A stretch of 64,000 nt of DNA, taken from contig CP137327.1 of NCBI GenBank assembly GCA_033182465.1, positions 1 through 64,000 of the forward strand, read 5' to 3'. This DNA is from Sanghuangporus weigelae. Its lineage: Eukaryota; Basidiomycota; Agaricomycetes; Hymenochaetales; Hymenochaetaceae. A model generated the notes under the pieces. The model ran no database searches and was not told the DNA's origin. It saw only the letters and a list, made by a program, of their open reading frames with translations. The position numbers were made by a program, and so were the translations under genes. Every line of letters begins with the position of its first letter. Positions within the stretch are counted from its first letter, which is position 1. This document shows positions 23,111 to 33,410 of the stretch, one piece after another.

Positions 23111-24553
23111 TGTAGCGCACACCGCTATTCTGGGCGTCAGCGGTCGAGTATTGTACATACTTCACCAGTGTACAACACACTGGTGTATCAGCTGCCCAAG
23201 TGACTCCAACAGTCACAAAGGGTGTATACGACTCGATTTGATCCTTCCGAGCAGTCCACCATACCTTAGGACACACCTGAGACTTCGTACATATTTTGGC
23301 TCACCCCATTTCACCTTCCATTGCACATATGTCACATTCCGAGAACCCAAAGACCCGCTAATACTACGCGATAGGCACCATGCCATATTTCGTTGTCTAT
23401 ACTTTGTCACACTACCACTCGCCGACCTCCGCCTCAGTCACCCAAGCGGATATCGGCACTCCAAAGCCTGGACCCAGACTCCTGAAGGGACCCTAGGCCT
23501 TTTCATCAGTGTTTCACACCGCCAGGGATCATTCCGACCTGTTTCGAGGTACCCAACAATCGCGTACCTTCATCCCAGACATTCCACGAGGTGTGCTCCG
23601 TTGTTCGGACTTTGCCGAAGTGGTCTCCGAGGTTCGGACTTCCAATCGGAGTTCGCTGACTGGTACATCCGTTCGATCTCTCTGTCCGGTTTGTTCACCG
23701 ACTTGGTTGCGCGGTTCGGAGGACCCTTCCTGGACAGTTTTTATATTGTTTCACATTGCCTTGCAGTCCATCTGACCCTTATCGCGTCAGTTTCACACTC
23801 CTTGCTATGATTTCATCCCATTTCACAGTTTCCTGTAGTCCACTAGACTTCTGTCTTGTCGGTTTCACGCTCCTTGTTGTGGTTTTATTACGTTTCACCT
23901 CACATCTTGTCACGATCCTCCCCCAGTCCCAGATCAGTCGTTTTGTACATGTTTTGGACCCCCATAGTCTATAAAACCCACCCAGATGTCGTAGTTTTCA
24001 GATAGCGAATACCAGAGATCTGTTCAGCGCACACATCCTCTGTTCCGAAGCCTCTCAGACCATCTCAACCGACTCTGTCAGTCATAGAAAGCTGTAGTAC
24101 CGGCCTTGGGTGTCTTGTCTTCCTTGTCTAGACTAGTCCGGACATCCCAGGGGTGACTCGGATACTCTCAGCTTGTCTTCTTTCTTCATCAACTCATCTC
24201 CAAGGTGATCAAGTCGCTGAAGTATTCACTCAGTTCACCACAGCACGTCCGGATTGGTCTCCCTAGACAACCATTGAGTATCACATCTTGCCTACGTGTA
24301 TTCGCTCCCCCTTTTTCCCCCTTTTTAGATAGTTCACACCGGCCATACCGGCCGGAGGTATTCCGTCTATCCACGGTTCCCATAGAGTAGGCCGGAGTCT
24401 CGGTCTGTCTCAAGGGAGTCTTCCGGATCACCCTTCTTTGTTTGGTTTTCCTGATTCGTTCTCGCTCGCTCCCTATAGGATCGAATGCCCTAGCCTGCTA
24501 GGATCGCACCTACAGACCTAGTCCAATTGTCCACCCACCCTATCGATCATACA
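23111..24553 (+). mobile_element. LTR-A, full copy, inserted in LTR-J
   Basis: 1443 bp, starting TGTAGCGCACACCGC and ending ATCATACA. It is flanked by CCGT and CTGT, a plausible 4-bp target duplication with one C-to-T change. It is almost identical in layout to 11194-12636. No internal region is attached, so this is a solo LTR. Confidence 0.85.
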
Positions 24554-24688
24554 CTGTATAAGATGAATATAAGGGCTGAACTGGAGTAAGTGGGTGGAGA
24601 AGGCGCCGCTGGGTCATCTGGTATGATGCCTGTGTCACTGGATAGCCGCCGACGTCAAATAGAGGGCTGCAGGAATGAGAGGGAGGCC
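24554..24688 (+). mobile_element. Middle part of LTR-J
   Basis: 135 bp of unrecognised sequence lie between the LTR-A copy and the 5' LTR of Gypsy-1. By position it belongs to the element whose ends are at 22837 and 37294. No gene is seen. Confidence 0.4.
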
Positions 24689-26200
24689 TGAAAGGATCCG
24701 CTCAAAATCTCGCATCAGGATCGACACGATCAACAGAGCTACACGATCAGCTTTCCAAACGCGACCGGTAACCAAGCCAGCTATCAAAGGCCCAAGCAAT
24801 CGAGCGGCCTAGGCAACAGTAACCCGTTACCACCCGAGCGCTAGAAGCACCGAAGCGGATACGTAATCCCGCTAACAGCTAACACCGCCGACCGCCTATT
24901 ACCGCGGACTACCACTCTAACGCCGCCGACCAAGCAACCAGAGCGACCTCGATCAAAAGAAGCGATCAAACTTCTTAGAAGTCCAGAAGCACAACTACTA
25001 AAGCCTAAACGCTAAAAGGCTAAAGGCTAATAAGGTTTATGGAGACCTCACTGGCATTTCAGCACTGTCAAGTCTGTGCACGAGTTTACATGGTCCTTTA
25101 TGAAGTATACTACTTAGTATGCACGGCAACGGTTGGTACGCGTGACTGTCACATCGAAACCGAGCGACACCTTCAGGATACAATGCATTCCAATCCACCA
25201 AGCCCAATAGTACCCAAGAAACGAGAGGAACTCACGATCACAACTCGGACCCCTCGAACTGCGAACCCGATAACTTGGAGAATGATTGGATGGTATAGAC
25301 CGGAGTTGCACACACCATGTCCAGCATCTACGATACAGGCAAACCTTTATTTACCGAGAGATGCGAACCTGGAGACCAAGCAATTACAACTCCTTATACA
25401 ACGGAGGATATGGCGCTACATTCGAGATATACGATACGAAGGCAAAGCATGGCTAGTCACCAGAACCCAGCAGAACCCACCAGCAGAGCTTATGCAGTTC
25501 ATGATATGCCTTGGACCATACTCTACACCGACCCGACACCTTAACACTGACGTGCGAGTTATGCTTACCCTCGCTGGACCTCGAGATGAATTCCGAAGAA
25601 TCACATACCGAGCAGCCTACATCGCTCCAAGAGCAAAGATGCCACTCAATGACGGCAATAACATCGTTATGGAGTACTGACAGTGGAGCATTCCATATCG
25701 GAGCACCACCTCTATTGTCTCAGTCAGCAACTCCAAAGAATTCTGTCATAGTGGAGACGACCTTACAGAGATTGGAGCAAAGTGGAGCGAAGCGCAACAG
25801 GATGACAAAGGAACAGATGTAATGGTGGAGAAAAGTGGAGTAAAGTGGAGACAGGATGAGTAAGAAATAGGACGGAAAATGGAATATCTGGGAGCATAAA
25901 TAGTTGTAGGATTAGGCCCTCATTTCCCCATCTTTCGATCCTCTTAACACACTGGTGTAAAGCTTGCCCTACAGCGAGCTATTACTGTGTGCTTTGTACT
26001 ATCACGCCTCTTGGAAATCCCAATCTGCTTTACTATCACCTCGTATCTGAAAGTATCCATAACTCGGACCGCGACTAAGAAGGCTAGTAAGGGACCGCGT
26101 GGTACAGCCAGACGTGGGTAGATAAGATCACCTTTGCACAACATATCGCTGCTTAGGCAAAAGGATCGAACCGGTGTAACCCCGGGCCTACTCCCTAACA
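24689..26200 (+). repeat. Gypsy-1 5' LTR
   Basis: 1512 bp with TG...CA ends. A TATA-like CATAAATAG at about 25894-25902 puts the likely transcript start near 25920, making about 1.2 kb of U3. The U3 holds the 213-codon ORF. No indel separates it from the 3' LTR: every ORF in it recurs at an offset of exactly 10779. Confidence 0.95.
25039..25680 (+). CDS. ORF inside the 5' LTR (U3), 213 residues
   Basis: An uninterrupted 213-codon ORF sits in the U3 part of the LTR and is repeated in the 3' LTR at 35818-36459. I recognise no domain. It has a basic, Pro/Thr-rich middle (residues about 50-95) and a more folded-looking C-terminal half with QLLIQRRIWRYIRDIRYEGK. Only the 3' LTR copy would lie on the element's own full-length RNA. 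ORFs within U3 are rare but known in some retroviruses. It may be chance, since the LTR is poor in stop codons; identical LTRs give no test for selection. Confidence 0.4.
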   Translation: METSLAFQHCQVCARVYMVLYEVYYLVCTATVGTRDCHIETERHLQDTMHSNPPSPIVPKKREELTITTRTPRTANPITWRMIGWYRPELHTPCPASTIQANLYLPRDANLETKQLQLLIQRRIWRYIRDIRYEGKAWLVTRTQQNPPAELMQFMICLGPYSTPTRHLNTDVRVMLTLAGPRDEFRRITYRAAYIAPRAKMPLNDGNNIVMEY

Positions 26201-26201
26201 T

Positions 26202-26219
26202 TGGATCGAAAGATCACTC
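26202..26219 (+). other. Candidate primer binding site of Gypsy-1
   Basis: TGGATCGAAAGATCACTC begins one base after the 5' LTR. It starts with TGG, as expected for pairing with a tRNA 3' CCA end. The tRNA was not identified. Confidence 0.5.
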
Positions 26220-26261
26220 GCTAGTTTTACCACCACCTCTCACGGGCAAGGTTCTTGGCTA

Positions 26262-26603
26262 GTGTTCTATCGAGGCGAGGACCGTCGACCTCAAGTCCCT
26301 ATCGACGTCACTAGTTTCGAGACTAGTACCCATATCGAATCCTCAGGACAAGTGCACATCCTGGAGAACGACAAACCCGATTCACTTAAATCACATATCT
26401 ACTATCATAACCCCTACAACGACGAAGTGTACCTAATAGCAAAGGCATCTGGTAGCCCTGCAGTTGGGAGCACGCAAACAACAACCACGAAAGTAGCAGC
26501 AGTCCCTTCCACTATTGCTACATTCGACGAGAAAGGAACTACTTGGTTAACAGCACCAAGGAACAATAACCCTGAAGCATCAGGCGAGAAACGAAGTTCA
26601 TGA
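26262..26603 (+). CDS. Gypsy-1 ORF A, 113 residues, unknown
   Basis: This is the first ORF of the internal region, 60 bp after the 5' LTR. It is Ser/Thr-rich with no recognised domain. A readable middle is HIYYHNPYNDEVYLIAKASG. Its stop overlaps the start of the next ORF in ATGA (26600-26603), an arrangement that allows reinitiation after termination. It could be a leader or an accessory gag-like protein. There is no evidence of function beyond its intact frame in an apparently young element. Confidence 0.55.
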   Translation: MFYRGEDRRPQVPIDVTSFETSTHIESSGQVHILENDKPDSLKSHIYYHNPYNDEVYLIAKASGSPAVGSTQTTTTKVAAVPSTIATFDEKGTTWLTAPRNNNPEASGEKRSS

Positions 26604-27634
26604 ACCGATCAGGAAACGCCAACAACAGAAGTAACGGTCATCGAACGAACGAACGGGCGAACGATAATCAAACGAGGTTCACACCTAGATCCCTCGACGA
26701 ACGAGTTCAACATATCACCAACAGGCTACGTAGTCTGGAAAGCGATCACGACATACTATACGCGACAACGAACCACAGCATATTGTATCCACCAGTGATC
26801 AGAAGGCTACAAGAAAGGGTTGAAAGACTGGAAGAACGAACTGCAAACACGGGGCAGTCAAACAGTCTACCAACCGGAGCATACGCGACAGCAGTAGGAG
26901 ATCGATTCGAAGCACTCGAAACAACTACTCGAAGAATTGGAGCACAGGTAGCAGCTCTAGAGAGATATACTCTGGAATTGGATCGAGCAGCAGGGGCACT
27001 CAATCAACGGGTCATAGAAGGAAACGGAGTACTTGACCGAGAGCTCAACGCTATCCGAAACAGGATTACTGCTCAGGAACAACAACTACAGACAATCGAG
27101 ACAAGAGTCGGAGAGCTTAACAGGACAGCTCTAGATCAACCAAGGATTGTTCAAGACATCCATAACCTGCGAGAAGCCCTACTCCAACTAGGACAAACAA
27201 TCGAGTCGAGTCAACGCACCTACGCAGCTATACTCACATCGGTACAGACAACCGAAACTACCTCGAGGAACATACTCGAACACGCTCAACGAATTCGAGA
27301 AGTAGCTCAGGCAGCACAACGCTGGGAATACTTTCTACCAAGAGAGAGAGCCCAACAGGAACAGAGTTCTGACGAATCAGTGTCCTCAGACGAAGAAGCA
27401 TCACGAAGGCCATTCTTACTCAGAACCCCACCTCGAACGGTTATCATCCAAGTACCAACAGTACCTGCAGTACCAGCAAGTGGTTCAGTAGCAACCCAAG
27501 CGCCAGAGAATCCACCACCACCATCCTATTCACCACCAGCAGTGCCCATAAGCACTTACGATCATGTCGACAACCGACCAGAAGGTGCAAGCACTGGAGC
27601 AGCAACTACAGACTCTTCAGACACAACTCTCTAA
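26600..27634 (+). CDS. Gypsy-1 ORF B, coiled-coil protein, 344 residues
   Basis: Residues about 30-230 are heptad-like and charged (RLRSLESDHD, RLQERVERLEERTANTG, ITAQEQQLQTIETRVGELNR), predicting a long coiled coil. The C-terminal 100 residues are Ser/Pro/Ala-rich and acidic. It overlaps ORF A by 4 nt and gag by 71 nt in a different frame. A coiled-coil ORF of similar character is seen at the start of the element at 63399. An assembly or RNA-packaging role beside gag is possible but is inference. Confidence 0.7.
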   Translation: MNRSGNANNRSNGHRTNERANDNQTRFTPRSLDERVQHITNRLRSLESDHDILYATTNHSILYPPVIRRLQERVERLEERTANTGQSNSLPTGAYATAVGDRFEALETTTRRIGAQVAALERYTLELDRAAGALNQRVIEGNGVLDRELNAIRNRITAQEQQLQTIETRVGELNRTALDQPRIVQDIHNLREALLQLGQTIESSQRTYAAILTSVQTTETTSRNILEHAQRIREVAQAAQRWEYFLPRERAQQEQSSDESVSSDEEASRRPFLLRTPPRTVIIQVPTVPAVPASGSVATQAPENPPPPSYSPPAVPISTYDHVDNRPEGASTGAATTDSSDTTL

Positions 27635-28652
27635 ACACAGCATCAAGCTTCCGAAGTACTATGGCAAGCGAAGCGAAGATATTGATCTGTGGATTAGTCG
27701 ATGTATCTCGAAGCTGGCACAGCATGGAGTCAAGGATGAGGAGGAGATCGCAAAGAGCCTATTTGCGGCACTAGAAGGCGACAGCTACGATTGGTTTGCA
27801 GAGAAGAATACCCTAACATCATTCGATGCCAATGGGAAACTGAAACCAGTACCTGCGATTATCGCTGCAACAAATGGAATGTTCGCATCACTCAAGGACA
27901 TGCTGAACTGGATGAGGATCCGAGCAGGACATCCGATCATTGGAGAACAGGAAGCCCTATTCCAACTACTATGCATCCAGCAGAAAGGAGCAAGCATTAG
28001 GGCGTACAACGACGAATTCCGACGACTCAAAGCACGAGCACCAGACACGATGGATAAGCAGATGCTCAAGTACATCTATGTCAAAGGACTAGACATGTGG
28101 GTCAAACGACGAGTCAAATCTGTACAACCCGACGCTTTCGAGAAGAACGACCTCGATGCATGGATGGAATGGACAAGCAACCTAGCAAACTCTGATGCCA
28201 GGCAAAGGCTCATGGGTAGTCAAACATATACCCCAAGATTCAAATCGAATGGACAGTCATCTTTCCGACCACCAGTACAAACAACGAAACGAGATCCAGA
28301 CGCCATGGATGTAGATGCACTCCGAGGCTTGCCGAAGAAGGGAGGCAAATGCTACAACTGTGAAAAGTCAGGACATTACGCAAAGGATTGCAAGGCACCA
28401 AGGAAGCAAAAGGGTTCTTCCTCTAAGCGGCCGAAGAAGACTAATGGTGTAAAACGGAGGACGATGACAACACGAACAATCGATTTCAAGGAAACATGTC
28501 CCGATCCACACTGCCGAAGGCCAGTCCACTACGATCATGTAGCATGGGCTAAAGGCGATGAATCAGCAGGATGGACTTGCAAGCATGACGAAGAATACCG
28601 AAACAACATTCGCAAATCCCTAGCAAGTAAAGAGCAACAGGGAAAAGATTAA
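27564..28652 (+). CDS. gag: Gypsy-1 Gag
   Basis: 362 residues. A short coiled coil at the N-terminus (VQALEQQLQTLQTQLSKH) is followed by a capsid-like region: LPKYYGKRSEDIDLWISRCI, then GEQEALFQLLCIQQKGASIR and FRRLKARAPDTMDKQMLKYI, as in Ty3/Gypsy Gag. A CCHC zinc knuckle, CYNCEKSGHYAKDC, lies at about residues 264-277, followed by a basic tail. The start ATG lies inside the end of ORF B. The pol frame begins in the -1 frame just before the gag stop, so a Gag-Pol fusion by -1 frameshifting is likely. Confidence 0.93.
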   Translation: MSTTDQKVQALEQQLQTLQTQLSKHSIKLPKYYGKRSEDIDLWISRCISKLAQHGVKDEEEIAKSLFAALEGDSYDWFAEKNTLTSFDANGKLKPVPAIIAATNGMFASLKDMLNWMRIRAGHPIIGEQEALFQLLCIQQKGASIRAYNDEFRRLKARAPDTMDKQMLKYIYVKGLDMWVKRRVKSVQPDAFEKNDLDAWMEWTSNLANSDARQRLMGSQTYTPRFKSNGQSSFRPPVQTTKRDPDAMDVDALRGLPKKGGKCYNCEKSGHYAKDCKAPRKQKGSSSKRPKKTNGVKRRTMTTRTIDFKETCPDPHCRRPVHYDHVAWAKGDESAGWTCKHDEEYRNNIRKSLASKEQQGKD

Positions 28653-31600
28653 GACCTCCATCGAACGAGACTGCGCGATGTGAGTGTAACAAGGGTGACG
28701 AGAAAGGTTTCAACAACCAGTGTTTCAAACCTCCTGGGTTCAACCCCAGTGAAGCGATGTACAATAAGCGATTGCCAATACAAGCATTGCATCCCCGATT
28801 ACCTATTCGAGTGAAGGTTGGAACAAAGACCCTAGCAGTCAAAGCGTTAATCGATTCCGGAGCTACATGCAGCACGATACACCCCAACTTGGTACGACAC
28901 TACAGCCTATTCAAAAAGAGGCTTGATCACCCTCGACCTTTGAATAATGCGGATGGAAGTCCCAACCAAGGAGGAGCAATCACGCACGAGGTCTACACAT
29001 TAATTTTTGATGGACCTAGACCGCAGCCACAAACGTTGGCAGTAGCAACCACAGGACAGGATCAAGTGATCCTAGGAATTGACTATTTGGCCAAAGTCAA
29101 TCCCGAAATTGATTGGAAGAATCAAGTATGGAATCGGAATGGTAATTCGATACCATTCGAGCTCAACGTCATACGAGCTACCAAGAAGCGAAGGCACAGG
29201 AAGCGCAAACGGAAACGGCAAACGAAAGGCAAACCTGACAAGACAAGACCTAGGCATAACACGAAGCAACAGGCTCAGGACAGAGACAACTATCGACACT
29301 CTGGAGCACCAGGAATAATATTTGCGCCAAGGAGAGACAACAACGGACACTCTCACGAAACGAAACCACAAGCGAAGCCGGAAACCAGACCAGCAATACC
29401 AAGACTGGAACAGGCAAAACAGACGCCAGAAGTGAAGAGTCCGAGCACGGAAAATATACCAGACTCTGCAACGAAACAGCCACAACAGGAAACGGCAAAC
29501 AAGCATCATCGAGATGAGGAGGAAATAAACTACACTCCCAAGCGATGGAAGAAACAGGCACCACAAGGAACGAGTATAGTGCAACGACGACCAAGGCACA
29601 TACCGAGACGGATGATCCCAGCACGGCAATTGTACCAGACATCCGAAGGCGAAACAGAAGAGATAACAGGCAAGCATAGCCTAGACGAACAGGAGGAAAT
29701 AAATGACTCTCCGAAACGTTGGAAGAAACAACCACCACAGAAGATACATCCACTAAGGCAAAACATGCCGGAAGATGAAGAACTCTGGCCATCACCAGAA
29801 GAAAACCCGGGCATGAAGTATAGGATACGACCACGAAAGACACGGTATCCAGAGAAGCCAGTGGCAGGCATTATACGACCGAGAACGGCATCGTTAATGC
29901 GAGGAGCTAGTCCCACACCGAAGCGTACAAGATGGGCAGACAACGAAAGCGATATCGAGATGCAAGACGAGCAGGAGACAACAGAAGACACTCCTATGCA
30001 CGACATAGAGCCAGAAGACATTGAAAGTCTTAGGACGACCAACCAACCAGCTACCCTTACCAGAAAGGAAGAGCTCGCTGCAAAGCTAGAGCTAGACATC
30101 AATCGAAATTGGTCACCAAGGCAGCAGAACCAAGTCTCACAGCCTCTGAACAAAGCGAGTTCAGTATCCCAGCAGTATTCTCAACAAAAGGCAGCTGCAG
30201 AAGGACTACTAGGAACACAGAAACGAGATTGGCGAAAACTCCTACCAAAGGAAATAGAAGACTACGCAGATGTCTTTGATCCTGACAAGTCAAGAAGGTT
30301 ACCCAAGCATACGAAATGGGATATGGCGATTAACCTCAAAGAAGGAGTACCATTACCGAAACCAAGGCCTATTATCAAGCTCACACGAGAAGAGCAGGCA
30401 GCACTCGATGCTTACGTCAAAGAGTTACTTGACAAAGGATGGATTGAAAAGGTTCAACCACATGAACCATGTCCGGTAGCAGCACCAGTCTTCTTTGTAG
30501 GAAAGAAAGACGGAGGAGCACGAGCAGTAACCGATTACCGAGACATCAACGACACGACAGTATCAGACCCATACCCGATACCGATCATGAGTGTTCTCCC
30601 AGAGAAACTGGAGAAAGGAAAATTCTTCTTTACACTCGACATGCGATCAGGTTACAACAACCTGCGAATCCGAGAAGGAGACGAGTGGAAGGCAGCATTC
30701 CGAGTTGGCAATGCAGTCTACAAGCCAAAGGTCATGATGTTTGGAATGAAGAACTCACCTGCAGTATTCCAACGATTCATGAATGACAACTTCGAATATT
30801 GGCTCAGGACAGAAGAAGCACTCAACTATTTGGACGACCTTATTGGTCAAGCACAAACTGAAGAGGAACATTGGAAACTCCTCAGGGCAATTCTACAGAA
30901 ATGCCGAGAGCTCGACATTTACCTCAAAATCGAGAAATGTCACTTCCTCCAAACCCAGCTCGACTACTTGGGATTTGTAGTAGGAACAAAAGGCATCCAG
31001 ATGGATCCTTATAAGCTCAAAGCTATTCACGAATGGCCAGTGCCAAAGACGAAACGACAAGTTCGAAAGTTCCAAGGATTTTGTAACTTCTACCGAAGAT
31101 TCATCAGGAACTATGCCGATACATTCGCACCTATTGGCGACCTTATCAAAAAGGATCGCAAGTTCATATGGGCAGAGGCACAAGATAAGGCATTCGAAAG
31201 TATCAAGAAGGCATTCGAAACGGAAGTCGCATTGGCAATGCCAAAGCCAGACAAACCACATACATTGGAAACCGATGCATCCGATGTAGCGATTGGTGCA
31301 GTCTTACAACAAGAAGACAACCAAGGAGAACTGAGACCTTTAGGTTTCATGTCGAAAACTCTAACGAACACCCAACGAAACTATCCGACGCATGACAAAG
31401 AGATGCTAGCAATCATGGAAGCACTCAAGCATTGGAGACACCTATTGGAGGGAACCAAAGAACCAGTAACAATCCGAAGCGATCATGCAAACCTCCGATA
31501 CTTCATGACAGCTCAGAATCTATCGAGACGTCAAGCAAGATGGGCACTAGAGTTATCACGATATAACTTCAAGATTCTCCATTGGCCAGGCAAGAAGAAC

Positions 31601-33235
31601 CAAGCTGACGAGCTATCACGACGATCCGACTATATGCCAGAGGACAAGGACAACTTAGGAGTTACCTTGTTACCTCCTGATACGATCAAGCAACAAACAT
31701 TGCGACGCACAGAGATCAACGGTCTATACAAGCTAGAAACTGAAATGGTCACTATCTCTGATCCTATTATCCGAACGATCAAGAGGAACTACAATACCGA
31801 GGAGGCTAAGAAGGAAATTCAGGCGATCAAGCAGAGCAACGGCTACAGTTACAGGAACGGCTTGCACTACGTAACCAATGCATTATATATCCCGCCGTCC
31901 GCCAACCTACGAGCGTTGCTAATCCGAAGGCGCCATGATCACAAACTTGCAGGCCACCCAGGAGCAGAAAAGACCATAGAGCTTGTAAAGCGATCATACT
32001 ATTGGCCGAAGATGGAAGAAATGATCCGAGCATATACCGCAACCTGCGACATATGTCAGCGTGCAAAACCGATTCGACAGTTTCGAAATCCGCCGCTCCA
32101 ACCGTTGGAGGCACCACATCAACCATGGGAAACCATAACCTGTGACCTGATTACCGACTTACCAGTTAGCAATGAAGGCTACAGTGCGATACTCGTTATA
32201 GTGGACAAACTCACTAAAATGGGGAAGTTCATTCCTTGCCAAGGAATACCCAATGCTAAGCAGTTGGCACGTTTGTTCCGCCAACATGTCTTCAAATACT
32301 ACGGGGCCCCTAAACGAGTAATCTCCGACCGAGGTAGCAACTTCACCGCGCAATTCCTCAAGGAGTTCTGCAGACTCATCGATGTCGATTGGAAAACTAG
32401 TACAGCGTATCATCCACAAACCGATGGTCAAACCGAGCGACTAAATCAAGAGCTTGAACAGTACTTACGCTGCTATGTGTCCTACCGACAAACAGATTGG
32501 GCAGAGTACATCGATATAGCAGAATTCGCCTACAACAACAGGAAGCACAGTGCTACACATCAGTCACCATTCTATACACTGTATGGATGGCATCCTCACC
32601 TGGACGTTGCGGAGACCGGTGATTCAAACGTCCCAGAAGCAATAAATCACCTGAAGGAGCTTCGACAAGTACAGCAAGAAGCCTATAATTCGATTAGGCA
32701 AGCGAATGAGGCAATGAAGCTTTATGCAGACCTGCATCGAGGCAAACTGCCAGAGTACAAGCCAGGAGACGAAGTGTTACTAGACATGAGGAATCTCAGT
32801 CGATTGGAACCAACGAAGAAACTTGCAATGAAATGGGCAGGGCCTTATAAAGTCGAGAAGGCAGTCGGACAAGTGTCATTCAGATTACGCTTACCCGAAA
32901 CCCTTCCGATCCACCCAGTGTTTCATGCGAGTCTTCTCAGGCCTTACAAACGAAAGGAATACCCTGGAAGACCCACTTTGGATGAACCACCACCTATTGA
33001 AGTGGAGGGAGAAGCAGAGTACGAAGTGGAGACAATTCATAACACAAGACGTCATCGGAGCAAGGTCCAATACCTTATCCAATGGAAAGGATACCAGGAG
33101 CGAACATGGGAGCCACTTGACAACCTCAAGAACTCCTATCAAATGATCGAAGCATTCCATAAAAAGTATCCTCAGGCAATCCAGCCACCGAACCTTAACC
33201 AATGGATCGCCGCACGAAAACGAATGAGGCAATAG
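28631..33235 (+). CDS. pol: Gypsy-1 Pol with chromodomain
   Basis: The frame is open from 28631; the first ATG is at 28757 (residue 1 for the positions given here). Protease: LIDSGATCSTIH at about 32. A long basic, Gln/Lys-rich spacer covers about 130-470. Reverse transcriptase covers about 510-730 (FFTLDMRSGYNNLRI and YLDD at about 690). RNase H begins near 830 (LETDASDVAIGAVL). Integrase has an HHCC finger at about 1060-1105 (HKLAGHPGAEK...CDICQ) and D, D, E at about 1129, 1188 and 1228 (CDLITDLP, VISDRGSNF, QTERLNQELEQYL). The C-terminal chromodomain (about 1420-1475) includes VQYLIQWKGYQERTWEPLDN and would direct integration to modified histones. No stop or frameshift is seen, so it is probably functional. 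Confidence 0.95.
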   Translation, partial: RATGKRLRPPSNETARCECNKGDEKGFNNQCFKPPGFNPSEAMYNKRLPIQALHPRLPIRVKVGTKTLAVKALIDSGATCSTIHPNLVRHYSLFKKRLDHPRPLNNADGSPNQGGAITHEVYTLIFDGPRPQPQTLAVATTGQDQVILGIDYLAKVNPEIDWKNQVWNRNGNSIPFELNVIRATKKRRHRKRKRKRQTKGKPDKTRPRHNTKQQAQDRDNYRHSGAPGIIFAPRRDNNGHSHETKPQAKPETRPAIPRLEQAKQTPEVKSPSTENIPDSATKQPQQETANKHHRDEEEINYTPKRWKKQAPQGTSIVQRRPRHIPRRMIPARQLYQTSEGETEEITGKHSLDEQEEINDSPKRWKKQPPQKIHPLRQNMPEDEELWPSPEENPGMKYRIRPRKTRYPEKPVAGIIRPRTASLMRGASPTPKRTRWADNESDIEMQDEQETTEDTPMHDIEPEDIESLRTTNQPATLTRKEELAAKLELDINRNWSPRQQNQVSQPLNKASSVSQQYSQQKAAAEGLLGTQKRDWRKLLPKEIEDYADVFDPDKSRRLPKHTKWDMAINLKEGVPLPKPRPIIKLTREEQAALDAYVKELLDKGWIEKVQPHEPCPVAAPVFFVGKKDGGARAVTDYRDINDTTVSDPYPIPIMSVLPEKLEKGKFFFTLDMRSGYNNLRIREGDEWKAAFRVGNAVYKPKVMMFGMKNSPAVFQRFMNDNFEYWLRTEEALNYLDDLIGQAQTEEEHWKLLRAILQKCRELDIYLKIEKCHFLQTQLDYLGFVVGTKGIQMDPYKLKAIHEWPVPKTKRQVRKFQGFCNFYRRFIRNYADTFAPIGDLIKKDRKFIWAEAQDKAFESIKKAFETEVALAMPKPDKPHTLETDASDVAIGAVLQQEDNQGELRPLGFMSKTLTNTQRNYPTHDKEMLAIMEALKHWRHLLEGTKEPVTIRSDHANLRYFMTAQNLSRRQARWALELSRYNFKILHWPGKKNQADELSRRSDYMPEDKDNLGVTLLPPDTIKQQTLRRTEINGLYKLETEMVTISDPIIRTIKRNYNTEEAKKEIQAIKQSNGYSYRNGLHYVTNALYIPPSANLRALLIRRRHDHKLAGHPGAEKTIELVKRSYYWPKMEEMIRAYTATCDICQRAKPIRQFRNPPLQPLEAPHQPWETITCDLITDLPVSNEGYSAILVIVDKLTKMGKFIPCQGIPNAKQLARLFRQHVFKYYGAPKRVISDRGSNFTAQFLKEFCRLIDVDWKTSTAYHPQTDGQTERLNQELEQYLRCYVSYRQTDWAEYIDIAEFAYNNRKHSATHQSPFYTLYGWHPHLDVAETGDSNVPEAINHLKELRQVQQEAYNSIRQANEAMKLYADLHRGKLPEYKPGDEVLLDMRNLSRLEPTKKLAMKWAGPYKVEKAVGQVSFRLRLPETLPIHPVFHASLLRPYKRKEYPGRPTLDEPPPIEVEGEAEYEVETIHNTRRHRSKVQYLIQWKGYQERTWEPLDNLKNSYQMIEAFHKKYPQAIQPPNLNQWIAARKRMRQ
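28640..28646 (+). promoter_or_regulatory. Candidate -1 frameshift heptamer GGGAAAA
   Basis: In the gag frame the heptamer reads G GGA AAA, the X XXY YYZ form used in -1 programmed frameshifting. The gag stop TAA (28650-28652) follows one codon later. The pol frame is open from 28631, so a shift here enters pol. A weak 5-bp stem (28659-28663 with 28676-28680) lies 12 nt downstream. This is predicted from sequence only. Confidence 0.6.
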
Positions 33236-33410
33236 TTGCATCACATGCACTCCACCCGATGGAGCCGCTTATGGATCCACAATAGAGACGATGAGTAAGG
33301 TCCCCAATGACCTTACCAAGCGATGACATCAATGTGGCACACCAAAGCGAGAGCAGAGATAGAAGAATTAGGCAAGACATCGCCGACATACCAACAAGAT
33401 GGTATAAAAC

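Noticed and set aside
23151-23810. 219-codon ORF in LTR-A, also at 8746-9405 and shortened at 11354-11893
   Set aside because: Three overlapping frames are open in the same stretch, the sequence looks low in stop codons by composition, one copy is truncated by a stop, and no domain is visible. Probably chance.
29072-30293. Long antisense ORFs (about 200 codons) opposite Gypsy-1 pol
   Set aside because: They lie opposite the Lys/Gln-rich spacer of pol, which makes Leu/Ser/Phe-rich shadow frames. No splice sites or domains were found.
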